A stretch of DNA of 64,000 bases from Chalara sp. BL73 (taxonomy: Eukaryota > Ascomycota > Leotiomycetes > Helotiales). This document shows, in pieces, positions 37,625-47,698 of this stretch; position 1 is the stretch's first letter; each line of letters opens with the position of its first letter. A program made the position numbers and the translations under genes. The stretch lies in the NCBI GenBank assembly GCA_918026815.1, contig CAKJVC010000162.1, positions 1 through 64,000 on the forward strand, read 5' to 3'. Under the pieces are notes generated by a model that searched no databases, was not told the DNA's origin, and saw only the letters and a list, made by a program, of their open reading frames with translations.

Positions 37625-38871
37625 ATGCCCCCGTTGAGAACAATGCCACCCGCCAAAGCAGTAAAGGTATGGACTTCCCTTTATGTCGCCGAGAGCTTGG
37701 CTGATCACACTAGACCGAGCGAACGCACGAGGAGAACCAGGAGCGTGCATATATTGCAGCTTCCAGAAGAAGTGACAGGAGTTTAGAGGCTCGAGTCGAG
37801 TCGGCTCGGAGAGCTTCGGAAATACACAAGAAACGAACCGGACGGTCGCTACGAGTGACAGAGCAAGATGTTATCAACGAGGAAATGTATGAAGAGGAGG
37901 AGGAGGATTTACCACTGCAATACCGGCGGCTCGCGGCCCACCTGACGACTAATAATGCCGACTTCAATAGGCGATTGAATGATTATTTGACTACACATGT
38001 GGCGATGAGGAGTGCGCTTGCAAACTCATGTGGACAGCAATTCCCAAACCCAGGTCAAACGTTCTCGTCGATGTTTCCATCTCCGATGCTAGCCCACCAG
38101 CAGGGCCAACAACCGCAAATCATGCAGCCACAAATTCGACCCAACAGCCCGACCACTTATCGGCAGGCACCATACCCTTCAAGATCGCAACAGCAGAACT
38201 TCCAGAATACACACCAGCGCTCTGCATCTATTGCCGTTCCTCAGGAGTACAGCAACACCCGGAGCCCGCTAAGCACTGAACGACGTTTCTCGACACCCTC
38301 GGCTGCTCAAATTTCTTCCCTTGATAATAGTGAGACGCCTACTTCGGCCACAAACGAAAGACAAAGGCCTTCGTTTCCACGAGGCTCGTTTAGCAATCTT
38401 GGCCAGCATCAGCAACAACCTCCAAATATGTCATTTCCCACCTATAATCCAGACAGCAATTTCTCAATGGGAAACCAGTATTCTACATTGAGTGTTGCCT
38501 TGCCACCAGAGGCCCAACAACTTCTGGGATCAACTCTCGACTCGAACGATCCTTTGACAGCCATGATGATGGTAGGAGCGGATTCGAGTCAAATATACGA
38601 CTTTGGGAGCCAGTTACCCTCAACATTTGAGGTAAATAAGCACCAATCTTACCCTGACTTCGGGGGTATGAATTCCACACTTGCACCATCAGCCATTCTC
38701 AACACATTGCCTGAGGTACAGAGCGAAGAGATTGCTCACGATGCTAATCAAGGCTTCTTTGATCCGGCCTCGGGCGGATTATCCGGAAACGGAACACCTG
38801 GACCGAATGGCGAGAGCTGGGCAACGTTTATTGACATGGGAGAATGGGAGACCCCCAGCTCATCACAGTAA
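37625..38871 (+). CDS. Conserved basic / Gln-rich protein, probably nuclear, unnamed
   Basis: Exon 1 is tiny (37625..37666, 14 codons, MPPLRTMPPAKAVK). An intron at 37667..37713 leads to exon 2 (37714..38871). The total is 1200 nt, 399 residues. Residues 15 to about 70 form a dense, highly charged helical block (TERTHEENQERAYIAASRRS, LEARVESARRASEIHKKRTG, RSLRVTEQDVINEEMYEEEE), followed by LPLQYRRLAAHLTT and RRLNDYLTTHVAMRSAL. The remainder is Gln/Ser/Pro-rich and disordered (QQGQQPQIMQPQ). I recall the N-terminal block as strongly conserved in uncharacterised filamentous-fungal proteins. The shape (basic helical head, glutamine-rich tail) suggests a transcriptional regulator, which is inference. 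No known DNA-binding domain is visible. Confidence 0.8.
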
Positions 38872-39987
38872 AAACGCAGGCTGAAAAGGCGTTGTTTTCG
38901 ACTGTCTTGCATTCTCGGACTATCGGACTATCATCTATAGTAAAGATACCCTATACTTTGGCGTCATTTGCTTTATTTCATAGAATTCGGCGTTTACGGA
39001 AGTCGGAGTGGGAGGCATGCCATAGAAATGACCATTGGGATCTCACGACAGATATCAAGATGGTTCACTTCCGGCTTTCAGGTTGGATATCTTTTGGCAC
39101 GACGGCTTTTAGGCCGCTGCAGTAAACACTCTCCACACAATTTTGGCTCTTTTTCCTACTTCTGAACAAGAAAGAGAAAGAGTCTAGCTTCGGTATTTTA
39201 AAGAAGCGAACTACGCCGTTTACGCGTCTTCGTATTGCGGTGGAGGCAATCCATGTTTTGATTTCGGATCGAGTATTCAGAGTATTTCTTAAACTCAGAC
39301 AGGCTTCACGCTTATGGCGATTCTCAGGATAGCGCTTCTCGGAATCAGGGTACCGCTTATAATTAGAGCATTACCCAAGTCCACAATATCATCCACGCTA
39401 TCGCGAGTATTGCGCGACAGCAGCACTTCGAGATGGTGGTACTCGATGTTTCTTTACGGCCGTTCAGTAATGAGACCTCCATGTATCTATTCTAATGATG
39501 GTAACGAGGTGGCGAGACGAAAAGCCAAGGACAACAATGCAGAAGGCAAGATAAGCAAGAAAGCATAAAACAATAAGATCTATTGGACTAATACTTTCAC
39601 TACTCTCCTCTCTCCTTAATTCGCGCTATGGATTATACAGATCAGGTGCTTTTCCGACCTTAATGTGAGGGTCTCCCAAAAAATATAAATTTCCTTGTTA
39701 CGAACAAATTCAAGTATCACTTTGATGCTCTTGCTTGCATCTCTGTTCACCTAGTCATAACAGCCACTATACCTTGATCTACAAGGATGTAAAGCCTTTA
39801 AAGACACTTTAACGTTATAATTAACCACCTTCCCCCACACAAAGAATAAACCCGAATACACCCACCAGTCACAAAAACCCGTGCGTCATTACCAAAAATT
39901 TCCCAAGTACCGATAATCATCTCGACAACTGACGCAATAGCTGTTGCTGTCGGGAACTGGAAGCAGCATGGTTGAGTCGAGATGGTT

Positions 39988-40017
39988 CCAGATCCTCGGA
40001 TGAACTCGAGGATCTGG
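39988..40017. repeat. Perfect 11-bp inverted repeat, 8-nt loop
   Basis: CCAGATCCTCG is followed after eight bases by its exact reverse complement CGAGGATCTGG. It lies in non-coding DNA and could form a hairpin or bind a dimeric protein. Confidence 0.8.
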
Positions 40018-41686
40018 CATGAACTCGGGATAGCCAGATCGTTCCCGGGAAGCCGGTTGGCGCTGAAGAGCATGTGCTTGGCGCGAGACAGATTTGATAT
40101 CCATAGGGTAACGCCCCCTAGAAGTGACGGTGGCCGCTCGCTCCGTTTTAATACGGCGGTGTTGTGCTGCCCGCCAACATCTGGACAGAGAAGGCTTCCC
40201 GGAGACAGGTTTGTTGGCTACGAAGAAGCTTGCTGGCCCCCTTGGAAACTCTTATGGTGTCTCGCAAGTTTTTGTTGAAGGAACGAGCCTGCGAGCTCAG
40301 GCTTCTGCGGCTGAAGGAGGGCCTCTCTTGGGATCTTCGGCTTTCCCAGGGACAGGTGGAATCAACGGGATTGCGTGTTTCCGTGACGTAGGGCCTGTCT
40401 GAGACGGTAATTTGGGGGGCGGAGAGCTGAGTTAAGCAGATTGAGAAAGCTATATTCTTTCGTTTTCTTGCCTGTAAACGGGCATTTTTTCCCTGGGATC
40501 ATGCCTAGAATTACCCTCCTCGGCTGGACATAGATAAGGCAGATCAGTAACACACATGCTTATACTTTTGTAAGAAAAAAGATGAGGAGAGTAGCTGCTT
40601 ATGATGTCATCTTAGGATAGATTTGAGCTCTTGATAGCCATCTTTGCTGAGGACGGGAGATACGGTTCCGAAAGATATTCTGTTGGAGATGCTGAGAGGG
40701 GTTAAGGTTCTACAGTATTCTTGGTAGTTCTAGCTACGAAAGCTTGAGAAGTCGAAGGGCAAACCTAGAAGAGAGAAGGTTGTGGCACGACTAAAAGAGA
40801 GTTTACGTATTTCTTAAACCATGAAAGTAGAGCCAGCCCCAAGAGCTGCGAACCATGTGGTTAAACATTCGTAGAGAAGAGATTTGTTACAGGCTCCTAT
40901 ACTAAGAGAGACGATAAAAATACCTATAGATGTACACGCTTGAGACCGGAAGAAGCAACGTATGGTGACGCGACGTTGATATGGTTAAAGCGTGATCAAG
41001 ATGATAATCTCCGGATTGAATGAGAGCCAAATGACACTTAGCACGTCAAAGAAGCCCAATTTATAATCCGTATAAGGTCCACCATCTCGATATACCATGC
41101 TTTCCATGGTAGTTGCCCAGAAATCTCAGAGCTGAGGATAGAATTGAAAAAATATACTTATAAATAGTGTTCATTCCTCGAAAGGAGACCCAATGGACCT
41201 AGGGAAAGCCCAAGCTTCTTACATATCCTGTACAGAGGCAAAATTATATGCTTTGTAGAGGGAAGAGTTCCATTGTGCAGACTCAACTCCAACATCTGCC
41301 TTCCGCTATCCTAACGCCGGAGCGCCGCCCCGTATGCTTCAAATGCAAACCGATCGGTATAAATACCGTAAGACTCCGCTAACAATGCGTTTCGCTCGTT
41401 ATGGGTAAGGGCCTATCATTTACGAGGCTCTCCTCGAAATTGATTCTTTAGTTCTTCCATATAGTATTTTAAGAACCGGCTCGAATCCGAACCGCCTGGA
41501 GTGTCGATATTTGTGCCTCCCATTTCAGCTGGGTCTTTGCCGTGCTTCAGTTCGTGTACTCTCTTATGGACTCTGCGCACAACGTGATGGAAGGTCGGCG
41601 AAGCAAGAAGCTGGATGCACGGTAAGAATTTGCAGACTGCACAGTGTTAAGGAGGAGTGGCAACGCACCCGTTTGACTAACCACGC

Positions 41687-41737
41687 CTGTGAAACAGTTA
41701 GCATGCTGGATCTGAAATGGGTAGAAGAATTGCTTAC
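41687..41737 (-). other. Intron-like element of a possible small transcript
   Basis: On the minus strand a 51-nt segment runs from GTAAGC through a GCTAAC branch-type box to TTTCACAG, the same layout as the proven introns here. The upstream frame contains MWQRLLIE. After the acceptor one frame stays open for about 40 codons (AWLVKRVRCHSSL). I cannot name a product; it may be a small protein gene or a spliced non-coding RNA. Confidence 0.3.
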
Positions 41738-42859
41738 CTCAATTAGCAAGCGTTGCCACATGATGGTCAAGTCCGGATTATCATGTCTCTGAGATATACC
41801 TGTGGATGTGGTAATAGGCGTTTGGATGGGTGTGTAGTCAAGACAAAATTGACCAAGGGTGCTGCTATCCACTCTTCATCTCCAAGTCAGTGAGTGCATG
41901 ATTTGGTCACATGATTGGTCAACCCAGCGACTATTGTGTATTACTAAGCAGGCATTCCAGGCCACTCTAAATTCCTTTTCAATCGGTATAGTCCACGTTG
42001 TACCTGCAGCTCCCGCGATTTAGGTGGCTGGCCTCTCTTACTCAGACTTATTGGATCTGTGCTTGAAAAACCAATTTCTTCAACAAGATGTCTTCTACCA
42101 TTACGACCTTCTGCTGACAATATGAGACATCCTCGCAGGTTTGATTTGCCCTCTCTAGTGCCACAGTTACACGCCACAGCTTTTAATAGACTCAATAGAT
42201 TCGCTTGGACGTCACTTGCCCCTTCCCCCCCCTTCCAATTTTTCACCTTTTCACCTCCTTTCGTCAGCCTCATCTTCCCCCCCTAGATATATCTCCATTT
42301 TCATTTCTCCTGATTCCATCTCATCTCTACAAATACAACAGCTGCTTTCTTCGCTTTCCCTTTGCTACCTACGTGAACATCATTCGTTTCGCCAACTTTC
42401 CGACCAGGTATTCAACCCTCGGATGCACATCAAAATCTGCACAAGACTAAAATTTGATTCCAGACCTTTGCCGAGCATCAACCTCGTAGCCTTGCAGCAC
42501 TTCTAGAAGAAAGCCACACTTTCCTTTAGCAAAGTCCGAAATATATATTGTTTCGCTGGGCTCAAGGTTTCTCCTTGAGATATAGCTATTCGTCGTGCCG
42601 ACTCGCAGGGAAAATTGCTATTATTATTTCCGCGCTTTTCTGCATTTCCTATACCGTTCCCAAAAAAAGTCGTCCTGTGACCGCTCCAATTTATAAATTT
42701 GGTTGACCGTTCCCTCCCGCTCGCTCACATTGCGAGCTTCCCATCCTGGAGAAACTACGCGGCGCCCTTCGCAGGCGACACGCTTCTCCCTCCCCAGCAC
42801 AGGTATCAAATCTAGACGTCCCAAAGGTCCGAGGTAGATCACCCGCTTGGCTCGAGAAG

Positions 42860-44408
42860 ATGAAGCGCAATCACTCCACTTTCAGCAGGTCTGAGTCTCC
42901 CGCTGGAGTCCCAAATCAGACTACTCGTGGCCGTAATATATTGCCACAGGTCGATGGAGGATGCCTGGGCAAACCAGATATTGAAGCTACGGCTCCTACA
43001 ACCACGGCTGCTCCTCTTGGTGCTTCTAATTCTGCTGAGGACAAAGTACCTAGCATGCCTCATTTCTTGCAGCTCACGCAAGAAGGTAAGTCTGTTTGAA
43101 CCAGGTTCTCTCGCTAAGCACTAATGTTACATGCTAGAAATGGATCAAAAATTTGCACAAATTGTAGCACTTGAGAATGAGCGTTTGCAAACGAAGAATG
43201 ATGATCCTTCTCTCAACAATGAGTGGGCGCGGTTGGATCCAGATCCTGTCCTGGACCGGTATGTCAATATCCACCCATGGGCCAACAATCGCATTCTTCT
43301 CCAGGTCCCTGAAGGTGTTAACAACTATATCAATGCTTCCCCGATCAATCTAGTCTCCACCGCTGCGAAACAGAGCGAGGTGAAAAAAGGCATACAGGAC
43401 AAGTATATCTGCATGCAAGGTCCGAAGAAAGAGACTGTTGACCATACCTATCATATGCTCTGGCACGAATTAGCCGAACCTTACAGTTCTACTCCGGCAG
43501 TGATCATTCAGCTGAGTGCAATGCGGGCTGCAGGCCCATACGGTGGTACGGTTGAGAAGGTGTACCCCTACTTCCCGTTGGACGAAGACTCCGAACCGCT
43601 TGTTATCAACGAGACAGGCATTCTTGGAGACGATTTTCATGCCGAAGTCCGGTTTGTCTCTAAAGAGCCACCTGTTCCAGGAAGTGCTGTCGAGATCCGC
43701 CAACTAGCCATGAGCGTCCTAGATGAAGATGAGGAAGAGAAGCCAATCTGGCATTTTCTATATCCGTCATGGCCAGACTTCGGCGCTTTGGATGAGAATA
43801 ATGTTGCTAGTATTATTTCACTGATGGAACTTTCTCGACAGAAGAATGGAAGGCAGGAGAATGCAAGAATTGTGCATTGTAGTGCCGGTGTAGGTCGGAC
43901 AGGGACATTCGTTGCGTTAGAGTTCCTAGTAGGCGAACTGCATGGCGGTGCTTGGGAAGGATGGAAAGGCGACGGAGATCCAGTTTATGAGACCGTCGAT
44001 CAATTACGCCAACAACGACGGACCATGGTTCAATCTTTCGAGCAGTTTAAGTTTCTGTATGAGGTGTTAAGGAAGATGTGGGAGGAGAAGTACCATACTC
44101 CTTGTGTGGGAGGTGACCACAATCATAGGGACGATTCAACTGTCCATGGTGGCGAGCACGATAAGACTCTTGTCTACGAAAATGGGACAGCAGTTGGTGA
44201 GGACTGTGCTGACGCCAGTGTCGATGGTGACAAAGATGAAGCGACCTCCGAACTCGAGCTGTGTGCTGCCGATACATCCCATGAACACGCAGGTGAGGAA
44301 AGATGTTCTTCTGTTGGTCACTGTACGCGCGCTTCACATAAAGCAAATTGGGCATATGCTAACGGAAGTAACAATGCAGCTGCTGAGACGGGTAGCCGTG
44401 CTCATTGA
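42860..44408 (+). CDS. Classical protein tyrosine phosphatase
   Basis: A cytosolic PTP that removes phosphate from phosphotyrosine, in fungi often acting on MAP kinases (Ptp1/Pyp type). The ATG is at 42860. An intron at 43086..43137 joins exon 1 (75 codons, Ser/Thr/Pro-rich) to the catalytic domain; 1497 nt, 498 residues. Visible motifs are NNYINASPINL (substrate loop), DKYICMQGP, the WPD loop YPSWPDFG (Asp about 289), the signature IVHCSAGVGRTG (Cys about 323, Arg about 329) and the Q-loop QSFEQFKFLYE. All catalytic residues are present. The last 90 residues are acidic, His-rich and disordered. A long pyrimidine-rich leader precedes it. Orthology within the PTP family is not resolved. Confidence 0.92.
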
Positions 44409-44784
44409 GACTGGAAATGGGGTTGGCAGTTTATATGCATTTGCGCCATGGCGTTTAGCGAGCATTTTTGTGATTGATGCATTGTTTTGCGGTTTTCGAG
44501 CGTGATGCATTAAGACTCGGTGTCACAAATCTTTATAGATCGGTTCAGCAATGAATTACGCTTGTATGTTTACGGAGAATAGGATAGACTTCTTTACGAG
44601 TATGAAATGTAAGATTGTTATGAAGGCCGCTACTCCTTCTTACTCCTCATATCGATAATTAGTTACCATGAAACTGCGCGAGCGTGGAGAACTAACGTCG
44701 TTGACCTCGAGGCAATTACACATTGACATAGAATCTAAATATATATTTAACCAGAAACTCACACTTACACACGCTTCCCCCTCG
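44409..44784. terminator. Shared 3' flank of phosphatase and lipase genes
   Basis: The two genes converge, with 376 bp between stops. AT-rich, with nothing else recognised. Confidence 0.4.
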
Positions 44785-45894
44785 TCACGAAAACAACACT
44801 TCCGGAAACTGCCTACTCGGCCCATTCAACAGCGGGCCTTTGTCGCCTCTCAAGAACCGATCAAAGAAAGCTGTTAAATAGGCATCCTCAATTTCTAGCA
44901 TCCTCGCTCCACCGATCGTCCCAAACAGGTCTCCCAGGTCGGGTATCGCGCCAACCTTCCGCAGCTCATCGTACAGGAATGCCTGGTCGCTATATGTGGA
45001 ATGCTCAGCCCCAGAGACCGTGACGGCGAGCTTGAAGCCGCGTAGCTTGGAGTAGAGCGTTGTCCACGACCCGTCGGACGTCAGGTTATGCGACGGCGTA
45101 CCGGCGAACATGAAGGGCTGCGAGAACCCGGCCTCCACCACGGGCCCCAAGATCGTCCCGTCCAGGTTCACGCCGCAGCGGAAACGGGGGGAGGTGAAGA
45201 GGGCGGTGGCGGCGGTCGCGCCGCCTAACGAATGCCCGAATACCCCGACGTGAGGGTTCTTGAGCGGGCCGTGCAGCCCGGGGATGTTTTTGGCGATGGT
45301 CTTGTTGGTTGATAGGAGGGTGAGCACCGATTGCACGTCTTTCACCCGGGTGTCTGTGGCGAGAATGATGGTCTCGGGGCTGGTGAGGAGGTTGATACCC
45401 GTCACGTTATGGCCGTCTGGGTAGGCGATGAATGTGGTATCGTAGGGGTGATCGATGCCGAGTACAAGATAGCCGTGGCTGGCAAGGTTCGACAGCGCGG
45501 CCGCGTAGTCTTGCCTCGACATGCCATACCCAGGCGAAAAGAAGAGGACCGGTGGGACTTTTCCGCTGGTGGCGTGGAGGTAGGCGCCTTCGTACGCTTG
45601 CGTGACTACAGTGGCGGCGGTGCCGGGTTGGAGACCAACGGTGGCGTCGAGGAAAGATGCGTAGGCCGGAGCGTATGGTTTTGCAAGTGGATAGCGGCGC
45701 TTGTGTTTGATGGGGTAGAATGCTGAGACCATGAGGTCTCGAGGTCGAGGAGTCGGAGCATAGGGATCGGTGCGGCTGTAGTCTATGACTTCAAAGGCTA
45801 CCGTCCCCACGAGATGCTTTCCCCGGAGCGGGGGGAGCGAGAGAGAGATTGCCGAGGAGGCAAGGGCTAGAATGAAGAAAGCGAGAGGAACCAT
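44785..45894 (-). CDS. Secreted alpha/beta hydrolase, PAF-acetylhydrolase-like lipase
   Basis: A single exon of 369 residues from the ATG at 45894. The N-terminus MVPLAFFILALASSAISLSL is a clear signal peptide, so the enzyme is secreted. The fold resembles type II platelet-activating factor acetylhydrolase: oxyanion region VLFFSPGYGMSRQDY, nucleophile elbow VGVFGHSLGGATAA (Ser about 222), NLDGTI (Asp about 245) and SGAEHSTYSD (His about 298). N-glycosylation sequons include NVT, NKT and NLT. It probably cleaves short-chain or oxidised lipid esters. It has no intron and is visibly more GC-rich, with many GCG/GCC/CCG codons, than the neighbouring genes. It is convergent with the phosphatase gene. 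Confidence 0.85.
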   Translation of the reverse strand: MVPLAFFILALASSAISLSLPPLRGKHLVGTVAFEVIDYSRTDPYAPTPRPRDLMVSAFYPIKHKRRYPLAKPYAPAYASFLDATVGLQPGTAATVVTQAYEGAYLHATSGKVPPVLFFSPGYGMSRQDYAAALSNLASHGYLVLGIDHPYDTTFIAYPDGHNVTGINLLTSPETIILATDTRVKDVQSVLTLLSTNKTIAKNIPGLHGPLKNPHVGVFGHSLGGATAATALFTSPRFRCGVNLDGTILGPVVEAGFSQPFMFAGTPSHNLTSDGSWTTLYSKLRGFKLAVTVSGAEHSTYSDQAFLYDELRKVGAIPDLGDLFGTIGGARMLEIEDAYLTAFFDRFLRGDKGPLLNGPSRQFPEVLFS

Positions 45895-47622
45895 CTTGTC
45901 AAGATCGTTACTTTTGTCTATTATTGAATAGAAAGAAAGTAGTTCAAGTAGTTCTTATACAAATTTCGTGATGCATAGCCTTCGTAAGAGAGATTTCCCT
46001 TAGCAGTAGAATGTTGTACTACGTGCCACAAAATCGCTCAACCGTTGAAGCCTTAACTCTATTTGACCCAGTAACAACCACCAAAGAATCTCGCAACAAG
46101 CACGATCTGCCCCATAACTTAGGAATCGTGACCCAGACTCGTGTTCTCGATGCAAGCTATCGGCTTTCACCCGGAAAATATTGATAAAAGGCGTTTTCGG
46201 CGTGATCAGTCGCAGGAATGGCTTGAGGCGGAGCATCGTTGGCACTGGGTATATTGCTAGGCGCACTATGATATCTCCCACTTAGAAGGCAACTAGATTT
46301 GAAATATTTCATACCGGCTTACGAACGCAAACCAGGAAAAAACAATTCCTTTCTAATGAATTAGGTTAAAGATATTGACAAGATTACTCTTCAAGAGCGA
46401 TACACGTAAGAGCAAAACAAAAGCAACTTTGCAGGTGATTTTCTCGTGACCATATTGGCTGCAACCTCCCGCCATACCCACCTACCCTTCTGCCTGATGA
46501 TGAATGCTACATTGATCTTCTTGCAGTCCATAACCACATTGAGCGGCAAAAATGCTGGAATGTCGAGCACTGATGAACTTGCAGTCGAGAGGCAAAACAC
46601 ATACCAATACTAGAGGTGTACAAACATCATAGTCTCCCTTCGTAGTAGCGGCCCGACACTGGTCAGACTCATCGATTTTCACGAAAATCTCTATACATCG
46701 CTAGACATAGACCCAACAACAATTCCTAAAGGAGAAGCAAGACCTCATAGAAGGTTTTGCTTGGTTGAGTTCGGCCATAAAAGTGAAGAAATGCCAAAGA
46801 GTTTCAGCCGAACAGGTGCTGGAACATGTGCTGGAACATGTGCTGGAACATGTAATCGCCTACACCAACAAAGAAAATAATTGCCATCCTCGAAAACTTA
46901 TTCCAGGTGATGCTCTTATGAAATTGAAGTGGTGGGCGGAATACTGTGACATAAGTAAGATGGATAAGACGGCGTAGGATCGACGGTGCCTAGAAATTTG
47001 TACCATGCCATTGGCCATGCAGCGCTTGGCAACCCCTTTTCTGCCGTTTGTTTGAGGACGGTCCACGGCACTGGCTTCTGGCTACCGTACTGTATTCTGC
47101 GGGGCAGTGGCATAAGGTGAGATAATCCTCGATCAGGAATCTGACAATGATCCGGAGGTAGAATGAAGCGTCAGCTGTTTCCTTTTTTGGGGGGGGTTAA
47201 CTCGCCGAAATACGCTGTCTCTGGCACAACAGCTTGCCGGGAAGGATAAATATCATCTGGTGCTCACTGTAGGGCTATGTGACCCGGCTATGCCTCACGG
47301 GTATTCCTTCACTATGTATAATCCCAGCTTGTACTCCACTATCCAGTCCGCTCCGCTGGTACAGGTGATTTAAGTGGTCAATTCTTCATGTGTACGAGTA
47401 TCAAGCTGGGTCATATTTAGGCCAATGGGGCGGAAACTAAGACCGTCCAGGGGTCCGTCCAGCCCAAGGGATAAACTATCATCGACCACGCAACACCAAA
47501 ACCAATCTTGCTGGAATATTGCTATTGCCGAATCCTGACCACACTTCTATTCTTCTCTTTCCAACCCGTCACGAGCTTTGGCTCTGCGTTTCTATACTCT
47601 CCTTCTCTTTTATGTACGAACC
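45895..47622. other. Intergenic between lipase and fucosyltransferase-like gene
   Basis: This region holds the promoters of both flanking divergent genes. Short frames are unconvincing. It includes a 12-bp tandem repeat at 46816-46851 and a G8 run near 47190. No RNA gene was recognised. Confidence 0.45.
46816..46851. repeat. 12-bp tandem repeat, three copies
   Basis: Three perfect copies of GTGCTGGAACAT. The unit length is a multiple of three and keeps one frame open, but that frame has no ATG start. Confidence 0.85.
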
Positions 47623-47698
47623 ATGGCCGCCAAAGGGCTTTCGGAAATGGTCTCTAGTGTCTGGCGCATCAAGTGGTGGAAATATCGATACGTGGTAA
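47612..47698 (+). promoter_or_regulatory. Overlapping upstream ORF of the fucosyltransferase-like gene
   Basis: An ATG 11 bases before the main start opens a 28-codon frame in another register that ends inside the main coding region. Ribosomes that start here would miss the main ATG, so it may lower translation. The main ATG has the better context (ACCATGGCC), which allows leaky scanning. Confidence 0.5.

Larger units (their letters stand above)
38872..42859. other. Long non-coding stretch before the phosphatase gene
   Basis: About 4 kb with no firmly supported gene. It contains a perfect hairpin at 39988-40017 and a well-formed minus-strand intron signature at 41687-41737. The last 600 bp are pyrimidine-rich and look like a leader/promoter of the phosphatase gene. 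Confidence 0.45.

Noticed and set aside
39889..40402. Overlapping frames on both strands around the 40-kb hairpin
   Set aside because: Their shared PDPR-type residues arise from the inverted repeat itself; no conserved domain or intron supports a gene.
41470..41500. T-arm-like string (CTCGAATCCGAACCG) resembling part of a tRNA
   Set aside because: No matching acceptor stem, A-box or anticodon arm could be found on either strand.
22259..42859. Mobile elements or RIP-decayed repeats in gene-poor stretches
   Set aside because: I saw no terminal repeats, transposase or reverse-transcriptase motifs, nor an obvious shift to extreme AT content; dinucleotide indices could not be computed here.
46765..46977. 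Frame with a VLEH tripled repeat
   Set aside because: It begins with TTG, not ATG, has no upstream exon that I can support, and the repeat is explained by a 12-bp tandem DNA repeat.
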